Positions 18,740 to 29,375 of a stretch of 64,000 bases of DNA are shown here, one piece after another. The translations under genes were made by a program, and so were the position numbers. The first letter of the stretch is position 1; each line of letters begins with the position of its first letter. This DNA comes from Pseudomonas reinekei (lineage in GTDB: Bacteria > Pseudomonadota > Gammaproteobacteria > Pseudomonadales > Pseudomonadaceae): positions 62,001-126,000 of the forward strand of contig NZ_MSTQ01000007.1 of NCBI RefSeq assembly GCF_001945365.1. The letters run 5' to 3'. The notes under the pieces were generated by a model, which made no database searches, was not told where the DNA came from, and saw only the letters and a list, made by a program, of their open reading frames with translations.

Positions 18740-19717
18740 ATGGCAAAGCGTATCCAGTTCCGTGCCCACGGTGGCCCCGAAGTGCTCGATTATGTGGATT
18801 ACCAACCCGCCGAGCCCGGGCCGCAGCAGGTTCGGGTGAGCAACAAGGCTATCGGCCTGAACTTCATCGATACCTATTACCGCAGCGGCCTCTACCCGCC
18901 GCCGTCTCTGCCATCGGGGGTCGGCTCGGAAGGGGCGGGCGTGGTCGAGGCGGTCGGCAGTGAAGTGACGCGGTTCAAGGTGGGCGATCGTGTTGCTTAC
19001 GGCAGCGGACCTTTGGGCGCCTACAGCGACGTTCACGTGTTGCCCGAGGCCAATCTGGTTCACCTGCCGGACGCCATCAGCTTCGAACAGGCCGCAGGCG
19101 TGATGCTCAAGGGCCTGACCGTGCAGTACCTGCTGCGCCAGACCTACGAACTCAAGGGTGGTGAAACCATTCTGTTCCACGCGGCCGCCGGCGGTGTCGG
19201 CTCGCTGGCTTGCCAATGGGCCAAGGCCCTGGGCGTCAAGCTGATCGGCACCGTGAGCTCCGCAGAGAAAGCCGCGCTGGCCAAGGCCAACGGCGCCTGG
19301 GCGACCATCGACTACAGCCATGAAAACGTTGCACAGCGCGTACTGGAGTTGACGGATGGCAAAAAGGTCCCGGTGGTGTACGACGGCGTGGGCAAGGACA
19401 CCTGGCTGACGTCGCTCGACAGCGTCGCGCCTCGGGGACTGGTCGTGAGCTTCGGCAATGCGTCCGGTGCGGTGGACGGGGTGAACCTGGGGATACTGGC
19501 GGGTAAGGGCTCGCTGTACGTGACCCGACCGACGCTGGGCACTTATGCAAACAACGCCGAGAACCTGCAGCGGATGGCCGATGAGCTGTTCGAGATGATC
19601 ATCAGCGGCAAGCTGACGGTGGACATCAGCCAGCGTTATCCACTGGCGGATGCGGCGAAGGCGCAGACGGAGTTGTCGGCGCGGCGGACAACGGGCTCGG
19701 TTGTGTTATTGCCTTGA
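18740..19717 (+). CDS. qor: NADPH:quinone oxidoreductase
   Basis: A 325-residue zinc-free medium-chain dehydrogenase of the QOR type (MAKRIQFRAHGGPEVLDYV). The NADPH-binding segment is HAAAGGVGSLACQWAKALG and the mid-protein motif is VVYDGVGKDTW. The ATG at 18740 has an ideal AGGAGAG Shine-Dalgarno. A much longer open frame begins at 17687, but that part is the complement of hemF. Confidence 0.94.
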   Translation: MAKRIQFRAHGGPEVLDYVDYQPAEPGPQQVRVSNKAIGLNFIDTYYRSGLYPPPSLPSGVGSEGAGVVEAVGSEVTRFKVGDRVAYGSGPLGAYSDVHVLPEANLVHLPDAISFEQAAGVMLKGLTVQYLLRQTYELKGGETILFHAAAGGVGSLACQWAKALGVKLIGTVSSAEKAALAKANGAWATIDYSHENVAQRVLELTDGKKVPVVYDGVGKDTWLTSLDSVAPRGLVVSFGNASGAVDGVNLGILAGKGSLYVTRPTLGTYANNAENLQRMADELFEMIISGKLTVDISQRYPLADAAKAQTELSARRTTGSVVLLP

Positions 19718-19724
19718 GGACGCC

Positions 19725-19817
19725 TTCGCGAGCAGGCTCGCTCCCACATTAGAACTTCAGTGGACACACATTTTGTCTTCGACAACGGTCCATTGTGGGA
19801 GCGAGCCTGCTCGCGAA
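19725..19817. repeat. REP pair in inverted orientation (TGTGGGAGCGAGC family)
   Basis: A perfect 24-bp inverted repeat (19725-19748 against 19794-19817) around a 45-bp centre, between convergent qor and tsaC. It is a second REPIN-like unit from a different REP family than 15010-15141. Confidence 0.85.
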
Positions 19818-19833
19818 TGGCAGCGCCTCGGTC

Positions 19834-20391
19834 TCAATCCGGGCGCACAACATGCCCCGTCGCCAGATCGCGAATCACGCTCGGGTTTTTGCGCCCGCCC
19901 AGCATCCCGCCCAGCACCAGATCAACCTGTCCACGGAAATACTGCTCGACACGAACCCGCGTTCGCGCCGCAGGGCGGCCTTGCGGGTTGGCGGAGGTCG
20001 ACACCAGCGGCCCGACCAGTGCGCACAATTCCCGCACCTGCGGGTGATCGCTGACCCGCAGCGCCACGGTCTCGTGCACGCCGGTAATCCATTGCGGCAA
20101 CATGTTCTGATGCGGCACCAGCCAGGTGTTCGGCCCCGGCCAGGTGCTGGCCATGCGGTCCATCCAGAGCTCGGGGAAGTCCTCAAACAGGAAATCGAAC
20201 TGACGGATGTTGTCGGCCACCAGAATCAGGCCTTTATCCACCGCCCGGCCCTTGATCAGCAACAAACGCTCCACTGCCTCTTCGTCCCACGGGTCGCAAC
20301 CCAGGCCCCAGACAGCTTCGGTTGGGTAGGCAATCACCGCCCCTGCGCGAATTGCTCGTGCGGCTTGCTGCACACGCCAACTGTTGACCAT
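19834..20391 (-). CDS. tsaC: L-threonylcarbamoyladenylate synthase (YrdC/Sua5)
   Basis: A 185-residue protein that makes threonylcarbamoyl-AMP from Thr, bicarbonate and ATP for the t6A37 modification of tRNA. The family segments [35 protein letters not shown] and [14 protein letters not shown] are present. ATG at 20391 with GGAG upstream. Convergent with qor. Confidence 0.94.
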   Translation of the reverse strand: MVNSWRVQQAARAIRAGAVIAYPTEAVWGLGCDPWDEEAVERLLLIKGRAVDKGLILVADNIRQFDFLFEDFPELWMDRMASTWPGPNTWLVPHQNMLPQWITGVHETVALRVSDHPQVRELCALVGPLVSTSANPQGRPAARTRVRVEQYFRGQVDLVLGGMLGGRKNPSVIRDLATGHVVRPD

Positions 20392-20445
20392 GAAAAACAC
20401 TCCAGAATAAGGCTCTGCGCAGTTTACCGATCTTGTTTATAAAAC

Positions 20446-21552
20446 CTAGCTCACCCGCGCAAACCAGCGCCCGTTTTCACACACGGCGTTGCCGTCCATC
20501 TCCAGTTCCGTCAATGCCGCCAACACTTTGGGCAACGCCCAGCCGCTGGCGACGGCCAGTGCTTCACTGGTATGAGGCGCCGCATGCAGCAGCATCAACA
20601 GGGGATGGCGGGTCGCAGCCTCGCAGGTTTCTGTGAACAACGGTTGTTGCTGCCAACCTCGCAGGGCTTCGAGGATATGTTCGATGGTCTCTACCAATAT
20701 CGCTCCGTCGCGGATCAACTGGTGGCAACCCCGGGCGCCGGGGTGGTGGATCGACCCGGGAATCGCGTAAACCTCACGCCCCTGTTCCGCCGCCAGCCTG
20801 GCCGTGATTAACGAACCACTGGCCACGCTGGCTTCGACCACCAACACGCCGAGGGACAAACCGCTGATGATGCGATTGCGCCGCGGGAAGTTGCTAGCGG
20901 TGGGGCCGGCATCCAGTGGAAACTCCGAAAGCACCGCGCTGCCGGAGGCGATCATGGCGTCCGCCAGCCGCCGATTGCGCTGTGGATAAAACTTTTCAAG
21001 ACCCGTGCCAAGCACACCGACCGTTTGCCCGCCGACGTCTAATGCAGCCTGATGCGCGGCGGCATCGATACCCAGCGCCAAACCACTGGTGATGACGAAA
21101 CCGGCGCTGGCCAGACTGCGGGAAAACGCCGCCGCGGTGTCCATGCCCGGCCGTGAGGCGCGACGACTGCCCACCATCGCCAGCTGTGGTTTTTCCAGGA
21201 TACCGGGATCGCCCGCCACGAATAACAATGGCGGCGCATCGCTGATTTGCGCCAGCAACGCCGGGTAGTCGGATTGGTCCCACATCAATAAATGCTGGCC
21301 CGGGCGCTCCAGCCAGGCCAATGCGTGGCTCGCCCCATCGCGGATTTCAGCGCAGCGTCTGGCCTCGGAGCACGCCAGTGGCAAGCCGAGCGCGTGCCAG
21401 GCACTGGCCGGTGCGCTGATGGCTTTTGATGCCGAACCGAAGGCCTCGAGCAGCTTCTTGAAACGCACCGGTCCGAGTTCCGGCAAACGGTGCAGACGTA
21501 AACGAGCTTCCAGTTCCGCAGGGGAAACCGGTGTAGCAGCAGACCGCGACAT
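20446..21552 (-). CDS. dprA: DNA-processing protein DprA/Smf
   Basis: A 368-residue protein that binds incoming single-stranded DNA and loads RecA in transformation. The N-terminal SAM-like region is followed by the Rossmann-type DprA core (MVGSRRASRPG, FVITSGLALGIDAAAHQAAL, FPRRNRIISGLSLGVLVVEA) and a C-terminal winged-helix-like tail. Length is typical. It lies about 80 bp downstream of the LysM gene. Confidence 0.94.
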   Translation of the reverse strand: MSRSAATPVSPAELEARLRLHRLPELGPVRFKKLLEAFGSASKAISAPASAWHALGLPLACSEARRCAEIRDGASHALAWLERPGQHLLMWDQSDYPALLAQISDAPPLLFVAGDPGILEKPQLAMVGSRRASRPGMDTAAAFSRSLASAGFVITSGLALGIDAAAHQAALDVGGQTVGVLGTGLEKFYPQRNRRLADAMIASGSAVLSEFPLDAGPTASNFPRRNRIISGLSLGVLVVEASVASGSLITARLAAEQGREVYAIPGSIHHPGARGCHQLIRDGAILVETIEHILEALRGWQQQPLFTETCEAATRHPLLMLLHAAPHTSEALAVASGWALPKVLAALTELEMDGNAVCENGRWFARVS

Positions 21553-21633
21553 GGATCATCCTTGATCGTTATGAGCACCCGTACAAACGGGAATAAGCTG
21601 TGGATAACTCTGTTGGTAACTTGTGAAGCACGC

Positions 21634-22659
21634 TTACGGATTTCGCACCTTGTCCATCACCGCCAGCGAGCGCGATGCGTTCAGCACTAACCCGTAGCTG
21701 AGCTTGTCGTAGGTGCGGAAAACCATCAGCAGGCCGGCCCGCTCATCGGGAATTTTCAGCGGTTGACCGGTAATACGATCACGCACGGTTTCCCCGGTCT
21801 TCATCACCACCAGCACGTTGCCTTCGGCCAAACCATCGCGCTGACCTTTGTTCAGCGTGACCACATCCAGCGCACCGATCTGCGTGACGCCGCGCGGCAC
21901 ATCAATGATCAAACCATCGATTTCACTGCTTGGAGCGCTGGGCATGAACGTCGAGTTGATCGAGCGCTCCTCGCCGCTGAACAAGCGGTCGCCGAGGCGT
22001 ACTTCCTGGGTTGTGCGTTGCAGCGCCAGCGTGGCGACATCGCCTTCGGTGGCGACGATTTCGCCGCCACCGATGTCATCAGCATTGATCCCCAGGAATT
22101 CCTGGGTTTGAGGATCGGTGTAGACCTTGCCCTGGCGGAAGATGCCATACACCGGTTGCGCCGGATCGAAGTGGCCGCGGGCAAAGATGCGGTCCCCGGT
22201 GCCACTGAGCACGCGCTCGGCATCACCGGCGACGATGTACGGCGCCTTGTCGAAATCCTCGGCTTTGTCGACGATGCGGTTGCTCAGCAGAAAGCTGTTG
22301 ATCGATTTCAGCGGGATGCTCGGAATCGCGTCGGCCACCGGGCTGGTGCGCACCCGCGGCGACAGCTTGATGGTGCCCCGCGACGTTCCCCGGCTGAGGG
22401 TCAGGCGTGGCTGGCCATTGACGTAGACCAGCGTCAGCGAATCGCCGGGATAGATGAGATTGGGGTTTTCGATCTGCGGATTGGCTTGCCACAACTGCGG
22501 CCACTGCCACGGCTCACGGAGGTATTTACCCGAGATGTCCCAGAGTGTGTCCCCCGATACCACCGTGTATTGCTGTGGAAAACCTTCCCGAAGTTGCACT
22601 TGCCCGTGCGCCAAACCGGCCGAGGCCAGAAGGAGCAAGGCGAGTAGTGATTTCCTCAT
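21634..22659 (-). CDS. LysM domain periplasmic protein
   Basis: A 341-residue secreted protein with a signal peptide at 1-19 ([15 protein letters not shown]) and one LysM peptidoglycan-binding domain at about residues 30-80 ([17 protein letters not shown] ending [11 protein letters not shown]). The remaining 260 residues resemble no enzyme I know. It is divergent from def, and this position beside dprA and def is conserved in pseudomonads. The role is probably in the cell wall. Confidence 0.85.
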   Translation of the reverse strand: MRKSLLALLLLASAGLAHGQVQLREGFPQQYTVVSGDTLWDISGKYLREPWQWPQLWQANPQIENPNLIYPGDSLTLVYVNGQPRLTLSRGTSRGTIKLSPRVRTSPVADAIPSIPLKSINSFLLSNRIVDKAEDFDKAPYIVAGDAERVLSGTGDRIFARGHFDPAQPVYGIFRQGKVYTDPQTQEFLGINADDIGGGEIVATEGDVATLALQRTTQEVRLGDRLFSGEERSINSTFMPSAPSSEIDGLIIDVPRGVTQIGALDVVTLNKGQRDGLAEGNVLVVMKTGETVRDRITGQPLKIPDERAGLLMVFRTYDKLSYGLVLNASRSLAVMDKVRNP

Positions 22660-22830
22660 GCGCTGAATCCCTTTATTATGTGCGTTCGCGTGAAACGCCA
22701 GAGCCGTCAGTGGCTCGCTCCCGGCTTGCTAATCAAAAGAAGGGAGCTACGTTTTACAACGGTAGCCTGCATCTTCGGACCCGCCAGGCCATCGACCCGA
22801 CTTTACTTCACACGTGCAGTAATCAAGCTT

Positions 22831-23337
22831 ATGGCCATTTTAGACATCCTCGAATTTCCCGACTCGCGCCTGCGCACTATCGCCAAACCTGTGGCCGTAG
22901 TTGACGACGAAGTGCGTCAGTTGGTCGACGACATGTTTGAAACAATGTATGAAGCGCCAGGCATCGGCCTCGCCGCGACCCAGGTCAACGTGCACAAACG
23001 TATCGTCGTGATGGACCTTTCCGAAGACCGCACCGAGCCGCGAGTGTTCATCAACCCCGAGCTCGAACCTCTGACCGACGACATGGGCCAGTATCAGGAA
23101 GGCTGCCTGTCAGTGCCGGGCTTCTACGAAAACGTCGATCGCCCGCAACGGGTCAGAGTCAAGGCGCTGGACCGCGACGGCAAGCCTTACGAACTGATCG
23201 CCGAAGATCTGCTCGCGGTGTGCATCCAGCATGAATGCGACCACCTCAACGGCAAATTGTTCGTCGATTACCTGTCCACGCTCAAACGCGACCGCATCAA
23301 GAAGAAACTGGAAAAGCTCCATCGCCAGAACGCCTGA
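22831..23337 (+). CDS. def: Peptide deformylase
   Basis: A 168-residue Fe/Zn enzyme that removes the formyl group from nascent proteins. Its three motifs are visible: [19 protein letters not shown] and [11 protein letters not shown] start at the ATG at 22831 ([11 protein letters not shown]), which matches the family; the frame is open 51 codons further upstream without similarity. It is followed by a terminator and then fmt, the gene for the matching formylating enzyme. Confidence 0.96.
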   Translation: MAILDILEFPDSRLRTIAKPVAVVDDEVRQLVDDMFETMYEAPGIGLAATQVNVHKRIVVMDLSEDRTEPRVFINPELEPLTDDMGQYQEGCLSVPGFYENVDRPQRVRVKALDRDGKPYELIAEDLLAVCIQHECDHLNGKLFVDYLSTLKRDRIKKKLEKLHRQNA

Positions 23338-23348
23338 TGCCCCTCTTC

Positions 23349-23380
23349 AAAGGCTTGCTGCGGCAAGCCTTTTTCTTTTC
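23349..23380 (+). terminator. Rho-independent terminator between def and fmt
   Basis: Stem AAAGGCTTG/CAAGCCTTT with a 6-base loop (23349-23372), followed by a T-rich run. Confidence 0.8.
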
Positions 23381-23406
23381 AAGCTGCTGTGTAATCGAGA
23401 GCTTTC

Positions 23407-24366
23407 ATGACTGAGCCACTGCGCATCGTCTTTGCCGGCACCCCGGAATTCGCCGCCGAACACCTCAAGGCCCTGCTGAACAGCCCCTACGAGACCGTTG
23501 CGGTCTACACCCAACCTGACCGTCCGGCCGGCCGTGGGCAAAAATTGATGCCCAGCCCGGTCAAGCAGTTGGCACTGGAAAACAACATCCCGGTGCTGCA
23601 ACCGCCCACCCTGCGCAACGAAGACGCGCAAGCTGAACTGGCCGCGTTGAAACCAGACTTGTTGGTGGTGGTCGCCTACGGCCTGATCCTGCCGCAAGTG
23701 GTGCTGGATATTCCGCGCCTGGGCTGCATCAACAGCCACGCTTCGCTGCTGCCGCGCTGGCGCGGTGCGGCGCCGATCCAGCGTGCCGTGGAAGCAGGCG
23801 ATGCCGAAAGCGGCGTGACCGTGATGCGCATGGAAGCCGGCCTGGATACCGGGCCGATGCTGCTCAAGGTCTCCACGCCGATCAGCGCCGATGACACCGG
23901 TGGCAGCCTCCACGATCGACTGGCCGAAATGGGTCCGCCGGCCGTGGTCCAGGCGATTGCCGGCCTCGCCGCCGGCACGCTGGAGGGTGAAGTGCAGGAC
24001 GACAGCCTCGCCACCTATGCACACAAATTGAACAAAGACGAAGCACGCATCGACTGGGCGCGCCCGGCGGTTGAACTGGAACGTCTGGTCCGCGCGTTCA
24101 ACCCTTGGCCGATCACCCACAGCACCTTGAACGGCGAAGCCCTGAAAGTGCTGGCGGCGCACCTGACCGAAGGCAAAGGCGCCCCGGGGGAAATCCTCGG
24201 CGCCAGCAAGGACGGTCTGGTCGTCGCCTGCGGTGAACAGGCCCTGTGCCTGACGCGCCTGCAACTGCCCGGTGGCAAGGCTTTGAACTTCAGTGACCTG
24301 TTCAACAGCCGTCGCGAGAAGTTCGCCGTCGGCACGGTACTCGGTCAAGCGGCGGACGCTCAATGA
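23407..24366 (+). CDS. fmt: Methionyl-tRNA formyltransferase
   Basis: A 319-residue enzyme that formylates Met-tRNAfMet using 10-formyltetrahydrofolate. The N-terminal catalytic domain has the motif [18 protein letters not shown] with the catalytic Asn and His, and the later segment [13 protein letters not shown]. The C-terminal tRNA-binding domain follows. Its stop overlaps the rsmB start by 4 bp (ATGA), so the two are translationally coupled. Confidence 0.96.
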   Translation: MTEPLRIVFAGTPEFAAEHLKALLNSPYETVAVYTQPDRPAGRGQKLMPSPVKQLALENNIPVLQPPTLRNEDAQAELAALKPDLLVVVAYGLILPQVVLDIPRLGCINSHASLLPRWRGAAPIQRAVEAGDAESGVTVMRMEAGLDTGPMLLKVSTPISADDTGGSLHDRLAEMGPPAVVQAIAGLAAGTLEGEVQDDSLATYAHKLNKDEARIDWARPAVELERLVRAFNPWPITHSTLNGEALKVLAAHLTEGKGAPGEILGASKDGLVVACGEQALCLTRLQLPGGKALNFSDLFNSRREKFAVGTVLGQAADAQ

Positions 24367-25673
24367 ACCCGCGTCTGGCCGCCGCCAAGGCACTCGCCGC
24401 CGTCCTGAGCGGCAAAGCTTCGCTCAACAGCTCGCTGCCCACGCAGTTGGACAAGGTCGAGGACCGGGATCGCGGCTTCACCCAGGACCTGGCCTTCGGC
24501 ACCGCTCGCTGGCAGCCGCGTTTGTCGGCGCTGGCGGCCAAGTTGCTGCAGAAACCGTTCAAGGCTGCCGACGCCGATGTCGAAGCATTGCTGCTGGTGG
24601 GTCTCTATCAGCTGCTCTACACCCGCGTTCCGGCCCATGCCGCCATCGGCGAAACCGTCGGTTGCGCCGACAAGCTGAAAAAGCCCTGGGCCAAGGCTTT
24701 GCTCAACGCTGTGCTGCGTAATGCCCAGCGTGACAGCGAAACGATTTTCGCCGAGCTGGAACGTGATCCGGTGGTGCGCACCGCTCATCCGCGCTGGCTG
24801 CAAAAATCCCTCAAGGCTTTCTGGCCTGAGCAATGGGAAGCCATTTGCGCGGCGAACAATGCGCATCCGCCCATGATTCTGCGGGTCAACCGCCGTCATC
24901 ACAGTCGCGACGCCTACCTGGGCTTGCTGACCGACGCCGGTATCGCCGCAACAGCCTGTGTCTACAGCCGCGACGGTATCGTGCTCGAGGCCCCAGCCGA
25001 TGTGCGCAGCCTGCCGGGGTTCGCCAATGGCTGGATCAGCGTGCAGGACGAAGCCGCGCAATTGGCGGCCGATCTGCTGGATCTGGCACCGGGCCAACGA
25101 GTGCTCGACGCCTGCTGCGCACCGGGCGGCAAAACCTGCCACATTCTTGAAGCCGAGCCAAAACTGGCCGGCGTCGTGGCGGTGGATCTGGAGGCCAAGC
25201 GATTGCTGCGCGTGCGTGAAAACCTCGAACGCCTGAAACTCAGCGCCGAGCTGATCGCCGCCGACGGTCGCGACACCCAGGCGTGGTGGGACGGCAAACC
25301 GTTCCAGCGCATTTTGCTCGATGCGCCCTGTTCGGCCACCGGGGTGATTCGTCGTCACCCGGACATCAAGCTGACCCGCCAACCTGACGACATTGCCGCG
25401 TTGGCGATGTTGCAAGGCGAACTGCTCGACGCCATGTGGACGACCCTGGAAGTGGGCGGCATCTTGCTCTACGCCACCTGCTCGACGCTGCCGACCGAAA
25501 ACACCGAAGTCATCGAAGCGTTCCTCGCCCGCACACCGGGCGCCCGTGAGCTGGACCTGGCCACGGCGGCCGGCATCAAGCAACCCCACGGTCGCCAATT
25601 GCTGGCCCAAGAGGGCGGTCACGACGGCTTCTACTACGCAAAGTTGATCAAGATCGCCGCTGCACGCGGCTAA
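24363..25673 (+). CDS. rsmB: 16S rRNA (cytosine-967-C5)-methyltransferase
   Basis: A 436-residue SAM-dependent enzyme of the NOL1/NOP2/Sun family. An N-terminal NusB-like domain (about 1-130) precedes the Rossmann domain with DACCAPGGK (SAM-binding), [15 protein letters not shown] and the second catalytic cysteine in [10 protein letters not shown]. It follows fmt directly and is followed 21 bp later by trkA, the pseudomonad order. Confidence 0.95.
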   Translation: MNPRLAAAKALAAVLSGKASLNSSLPTQLDKVEDRDRGFTQDLAFGTARWQPRLSALAAKLLQKPFKAADADVEALLLVGLYQLLYTRVPAHAAIGETVGCADKLKKPWAKALLNAVLRNAQRDSETIFAELERDPVVRTAHPRWLQKSLKAFWPEQWEAICAANNAHPPMILRVNRRHHSRDAYLGLLTDAGIAATACVYSRDGIVLEAPADVRSLPGFANGWISVQDEAAQLAADLLDLAPGQRVLDACCAPGGKTCHILEAEPKLAGVVAVDLEAKRLLRVRENLERLKLSAELIAADGRDTQAWWDGKPFQRILLDAPCSATGVIRRHPDIKLTRQPDDIAALAMLQGELLDAMWTTLEVGGILLYATCSTLPTENTEVIEAFLARTPGARELDLATAAGIKQPHGRQLLAQEGGHDGFYYAKLIKIAAARG

Positions 25674-25694
25674 ACGGTTTAAGGGAGTGACTGG

Positions 25695-27071
25695 ATGAAA
25701 ATCATCATCCTCGGCGCAGGGCAGGTCGGCGGTTCGCTGGCGGAACACCTGGCCAGCGAAGCGAACGACATCACCGTGGTCGACACTGACGGTGAGCGTC
25801 TGCGCGACCTCGGCGACCGACTGGACATCCGCACCGTCCAGGGCCGCGGTTCGTTCCCGACCGTGTTGCGTCAGGCCGGGGCGGATGATGCGGACATGCT
25901 GGTCGCGGTGACCAACAGCGACGAAACCAACATGGTCGCCTGTCAGGTCGCCCACACCCTGTTCCACACGCCGACCAAAATCGCTCGGGTGCGCGAAGCC
26001 GCGTACCTGACCCGCGAAGAGCAACTGTTCCAGAATGAAGCGATTCCAGTGGATGTGCTGATCAGCCCGGAGCAAGTGGTCACCAACTACATCAAGCGCC
26101 TGATCCAGCACCCCGGTGCCCTGCAGGTGATCGACTTCGCCGAAGGCAAGGCGCAACTGGTGGCGGTGCGGGCTTACTACGGCGGGCCGTTGGTGGGCCA
26201 GCAATTGCGCCAGCTGCGTGAGCACATGCCGAACGTCGAAACCCGCGTGGCCGCGATTTTTCGTCGTGACCGGCCGATCCTGCCCCAGGGCGATACGGTG
26301 ATCGAGGCCGATGACGAGGTGTTTTTCATCGCCGCCAAAGCGAATATCCGCGCGGTGATGAGCGAAATGCGCCGACTCGACGAGACCTACAAGCGCATCG
26401 TCATCGCGGGCGGCGGCCAGATTGGCGAGCGTCTGGCCGAGGCCATCGAAAGCCGTTATCAGGTGAAAATCATTGAGATGAATCCGGCGCGCTGCCGCCA
26501 TCTCTCCGACACGCTGGACAGCACGGTGGTGTTGCAGGGCAGTGCTTCCGACCGTGACCTGCTGATGGAAGAGAACATCGCCGACGCCGACCTGTTCCTG
26601 GCCCTGACCAACGACGACGAAGCCAACATCATGTCGTCGCTGCTGGCCAAGCGTCTGGGGGCGAAGAAGGTGATGACCATCATCAACAACCCGGCCTATG
26701 TCGACCTGATCCAGGGCGGCGATATCGACATCGCCATCAGCCCGCAACTGGCGACCATCGGCACCTTGCTGGCCCATGTCCGACGCGGCGACATCGTCAG
26801 CGTGCACTCACTGCGCCGGGGCGCGGCGGAAGCCATCGAGGCCATTGCCCATGGCGATGCCAAATCGAGCAAGGTGATCGGTAAAGCCATCGAGAACATC
26901 GGTTTGCCACCGGGCACCACCATCGGTGCGATCATCCGCGACGAAGAAGTGATCATCGCCCACGACGACACCGTGATCGAAACCGGCGACCATGTGATCC
27001 TGTTCCTTGTGGATAAAAAGCATATTCGCGATGTGGAGAAGCTGTTCCATGTAGGACTGAGCTTTTTCTGA
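25695..27071 (+). CDS. trkA: Trk system potassium uptake protein TrkA
   Basis: A 458-residue peripheral NAD-binding regulator of the TrkG/H potassium channels. There are two RCK-N/RCK-C tandem units: the first nucleotide-binding turn is [11 protein letters not shown] near the N-terminus and the second is [11 protein letters not shown] in the middle. The C-terminal TrkA-C segment [21 protein letters not shown] (split) is intact. Full length. Spacing suggests the def-fmt-rsmB-trkA group, with the terminator after def splitting it. Confidence 0.96.
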   Translation: MKIIILGAGQVGGSLAEHLASEANDITVVDTDGERLRDLGDRLDIRTVQGRGSFPTVLRQAGADDADMLVAVTNSDETNMVACQVAHTLFHTPTKIARVREAAYLTREEQLFQNEAIPVDVLISPEQVVTNYIKRLIQHPGALQVIDFAEGKAQLVAVRAYYGGPLVGQQLRQLREHMPNVETRVAAIFRRDRPILPQGDTVIEADDEVFFIAAKANIRAVMSEMRRLDETYKRIVIAGGGQIGERLAEAIESRYQVKIIEMNPARCRHLSDTLDSTVVLQGSASDRDLLMEENIADADLFLALTNDDEANIMSSLLAKRLGAKKVMTIINNPAYVDLIQGGDIDIAISPQLATIGTLLAHVRRGDIVSVHSLRRGAAEAIEAIAHGDAKSSKVIGKAIENIGLPPGTTIGAIIRDEEVIIAHDDTVIETGDHVILFLVDKKHIRDVEKLFHVGLSFF

Positions 27072-27085
27072 ATGCTTTAGACCGC

Positions 27086-27152
27086 CATCGCTGGCGAGCC
27101 AGCTCCTACAGAGAAGCGCGCAAAACCTGTAGGAGCCGGCTTGCTGGCGATG
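27086..27152. repeat. REP-like inverted pair (TGTAGGAGC family)
   Basis: An imperfect inverted repeat of about 25 bp per arm (27086-27110 against 27129-27152) carrying CTGTAGGAGCC/GGCGAGCCAGCTCCTACA-type sequence. It is a third REP family in this window, between trkA and the TPR gene. Confidence 0.7.
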
Positions 27153-27188
27153 CGATTTCGAAAACGACACTGACCTGGAAACGTTCCT

Positions 27189-27506
27189 GTGATCGAATCC
27201 CTGGAAAAAATGCTCGCCAAGGGTGTGGATAACTCATTGCTGCGCTTCGGGCTGGGCAAGGGTTATCTGGATTTGGGGGAAAATGCCAAGGCTGTGGAGC
27301 ATTTCCAGCGTTGTGTGGAAATCGACCCGAAATATTCGGCAGCCTGGAAACTATTGGGCAAGGCGCACCTGGCGCTGGTGGACCATGCGGCCGCACGCCT
27401 GGCTTGGGAGAGGGGCCTGGAAGCCGCTCGCGCCCACGGCGACAAGCAGGCGGAAAAAGAAATGACGGTATTCCTGAAAAAGCTGGACCGCGCCGATCAG
27501 AGATAG
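27189..27506 (+). CDS. Tetratricopeptide repeat protein
   Basis: A 105-residue protein with about two TPR units (LRFGLGKGYLDLGENAKAVEHF and AAWKLLGKAHLALVDHAAA, slightly trimmed), with no signal peptide or membrane segment. It begins at GTG. TPR proteins are scaffolds; the partner is unknown. The 3' end overlaps the 3' end of the convergent PilZ gene by 10 bp. Confidence 0.8.
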   Translation: MIESLEKMLAKGVDNSLLRFGLGKGYLDLGENAKAVEHFQRCVEIDPKYSAAWKLLGKAHLALVDHAAARLAWERGLEAARAHGDKQAEKEMTVFLKKLDRADQR

Positions 27507-27736
27507 CGCAAACCGATGCCTTCGGCATCCACCAACACCACTTCCATGCGCACGCGCGGCGCACCTGTGGGTAAGTCCTGCACTTGTCCGTACACCACCG
27601 CGCCCTTTGGCAACGCCGACAAGCCTGGATGCATGACGTAGACGCCTGTGGTCGACAGGTTACGCGTCTGGCCCAGGCATTCGCCAAAGCTGTGGTGGCT
27701 GATCTTGATGCGAAACGATTTGCGGTGTTCGGACAT
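27497..27736 (-). CDS. PilZ domain protein, putative c-di-GMP receptor
   Basis: A 79-residue single-domain protein. The c-di-GMP-binding motifs appear intact: RxxxR at R5-R9 (RKSFR) and NxSxxG at N26/S28/G31 (NLSTTG). It probably senses c-di-GMP in the cytoplasm; its target is unknown. It is slightly shorter than typical PilZ domains at the C-terminus. Convergent with the TPR gene. Confidence 0.82.
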   Translation of the reverse strand: MSEHRKSFRIKISHHSFGECLGQTRNLSTTGVYVMHPGLSALPKGAVVYGQVQDLPTGAPRVRMEVVLVDAEGIGLRYL

Positions 27737-27760
27737 CTTCTGCGCCCTTTCTTGAACGGT

Positions 27761-27792
27761 TGTGGATAACCCCGATCCCCAGGTTATCCACA
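27761..27792. promoter_or_regulatory. Two DnaA boxes forming a perfect inverted repeat
   Basis: TGTGGATAACC at 27761-27771 and its exact complement GGTTATCCACA at 27782-27792, 10 bp apart. Each arm contains a perfect DnaA box. They lie between the PilZ gene and the acyltransferase gene. Confidence 0.7.
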
Positions 27793-27808
27793 GATCATGC
27801 CAATCAAC

Positions 27809-28696
27809 TCAGTACCAGCGTTCTTCGCCCGGCGGACGCTTCTTGAAGCGCTTCATGCTCCACATGTACTGGCTCGGATACGCACGCACATAACGCTCGA
27901 CCACCTGGCTCATCGCGGCGCAGGAAGTCTCGGTATCGGTGCTGTACATCGCTTCCGGCGCCGCTTCGAGGATCACTTTATAGCCCGAACCGTCCGGCAA
28001 CCGCAGCGCATGCAAGAACACGCCAACCGCTTTGCCACCCGCGAGCATGTTCGGCACAAACTTGCTGGTCAGCGCCTGAGTGGCGAAGAACGGCACGAAG
28101 ATCCCGGCGGATTCGGCCGGTTCCGGGTCAGCGGGAATGCCCACTGCACCACCTTTGCGCACTTCCTTGATCACACTGAGGATGCCTTCCTTGGTGGAAG
28201 CGGCGACCTTGTTGCCCAATTGCACGCGCTGCTTTTGCAGCAACTCATCCACCGCCTTCAATTTTGGCGGACGGTAGAAAATAATCGGTTTGCACTGGCT
28301 GCAATAGAAGTGATTGAGCACTTCCCAGTTGCCCAGGTGGCTGGTGATGCCGACCACGCCTTTGCCCGAGGCCAGTGCGTCCTTCAACACATCAAGGCCT
28401 TCGACTTCACGCACCAGATCAATGGAGCGCTGGGCCGGCCAGATCCAGGCGCAGGCGCTTTCGGTCAGCGACTTGCCAATGTCTTTGAGGCTCTGGCCGA
28501 CCAGGCGCTCACGCTCCGCCGGTTCCATGTCCGGAAAGCATTTGGACAGGTTGATCCGCACCACGTCGCGGGAACGATTGGGGAATTTCCACATCATCCA
28601 GCCAATCGCCGAGCCTACGGCCTGCACCGCTCGCCACGGGAGCAAGGCAAACAGCCGCAGAGCACCTACCAGCAAGGCGCCTTTAAACTTATCCAC
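27809..28696 (-). CDS. htrB: Lipid A-type late acyltransferase (LpxL/HtrB family)
   Basis: A 295-residue inner-membrane protein with an N-terminal anchor (ALLVGALRLFALLPW) and the catalytic HxxxxE motif HLGNWE at residues 120-125. The family adds a secondary acyl chain such as laurate to Kdo-lipid A. The same place in P. aeruginosa holds one of its HtrB homologues (PA0011). Which acyl position it modifies cannot be read from sequence. Confidence 0.88.
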   Translation of the reverse strand: MDKFKGALLVGALRLFALLPWRAVQAVGSAIGWMMWKFPNRSRDVVRINLSKCFPDMEPAERERLVGQSLKDIGKSLTESACAWIWPAQRSIDLVREVEGLDVLKDALASGKGVVGITSHLGNWEVLNHFYCSQCKPIIFYRPPKLKAVDELLQKQRVQLGNKVAASTKEGILSVIKEVRKGGAVGIPADPEPAESAGIFVPFFATQALTSKFVPNMLAGGKAVGVFLHALRLPDGSGYKVILEAAPEAMYSTDTETSCAAMSQVVERYVRAYPSQYMWSMKRFKKRPPGEERWY

Positions 28697-28736
28697 AGGT
28701 CACTCCTGATCTTGTGCTGTGCGTGAACCGGCCATT

Positions 28737-29294
28737 CTAACCGCCGTTCGCCAGCTGCGCGTAGCGATCGCAATCCTGGGTGTGGTCCATGACCATGCCC
28801 GAGGCTTGCATCAGGGCATAGCAAATGGTCGGCCCGACGAACGTGAAACCGGCTTTTTTCAGGCCTTTGCTCATCTCCACTGCCTGACGCGTGATGGCCG
28901 GCACTTCGCTGCGATCCTTGAAATGATTGACCACAGGATGGCCCCCGACGAAGGACCAGAGAAACGCCACCGGATCTTCGAGGGCAAGCCAAGCCTGGGC
29001 ATTGCGCCGGGCCGCGTTGAGTTTGAGGCGGTTGCGGATGATCCCGGGATCCAGCATCAACTCATCGATTTCGGCATCACTCATCTGCGCCACGCGCTGC
29101 ACGTCAAAACCGAACATGACGTGCCGATAATGCTCGCGTTTGCGCAGCACAGTGATCCAGGAAAGGCCGGCCTGGAACCCTTCGAGCAAAAGCAACTCGA
29201 ACAAACCCTGCGCATCGCGTAGCGGCGTGCCCCACTCCTGATCGTGATAAGCCATGTACAGCGGATCTTCAGAACACCAAAAGCAGCGTGGCAT
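28737..29294 (-). CDS. tag: DNA-3-methyladenine glycosylase I
   Basis: A 185-residue base-excision enzyme that removes 3-methyladenine. Zinc ligands of the Tag family are all present: Cys4, His17 and the pair His171/Cys175 (MDHTQDC). The N-terminus [18 protein letters not shown] is typical. I start at the ATG at 29292-29294; the frame stays open far upstream, but only as the complement of glyQ. Divergent from glyQ. Confidence 0.95.
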   Translation of the reverse strand: MPRCFWCSEDPLYMAYHDQEWGTPLRDAQGLFELLLLEGFQAGLSWITVLRKREHYRHVMFGFDVQRVAQMSDAEIDELMLDPGIIRNRLKLNAARRNAQAWLALEDPVAFLWSFVGGHPVVNHFKDRSEVPAITRQAVEMSKGLKKAGFTFVGPTICYALMQASGMVMDHTQDCDRYAQLANGG

Positions 29295-29375
29295 AAGGCT
29301 CCAGGGGGCGTGCGCAGCAATGAATCGGGTATACTCCCGCTCTTTAAATCGCAGCCCAAGAAACAGGTGAATTTC

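Noticed and set aside
24360..26807. Very long open frame on the minus strand opposite rsmB and trkA
   Set aside because: It is the complement of two well-recognised genes; stop-free antisense frames are common in G+C-rich codon usage. No domain or plausible start seen.
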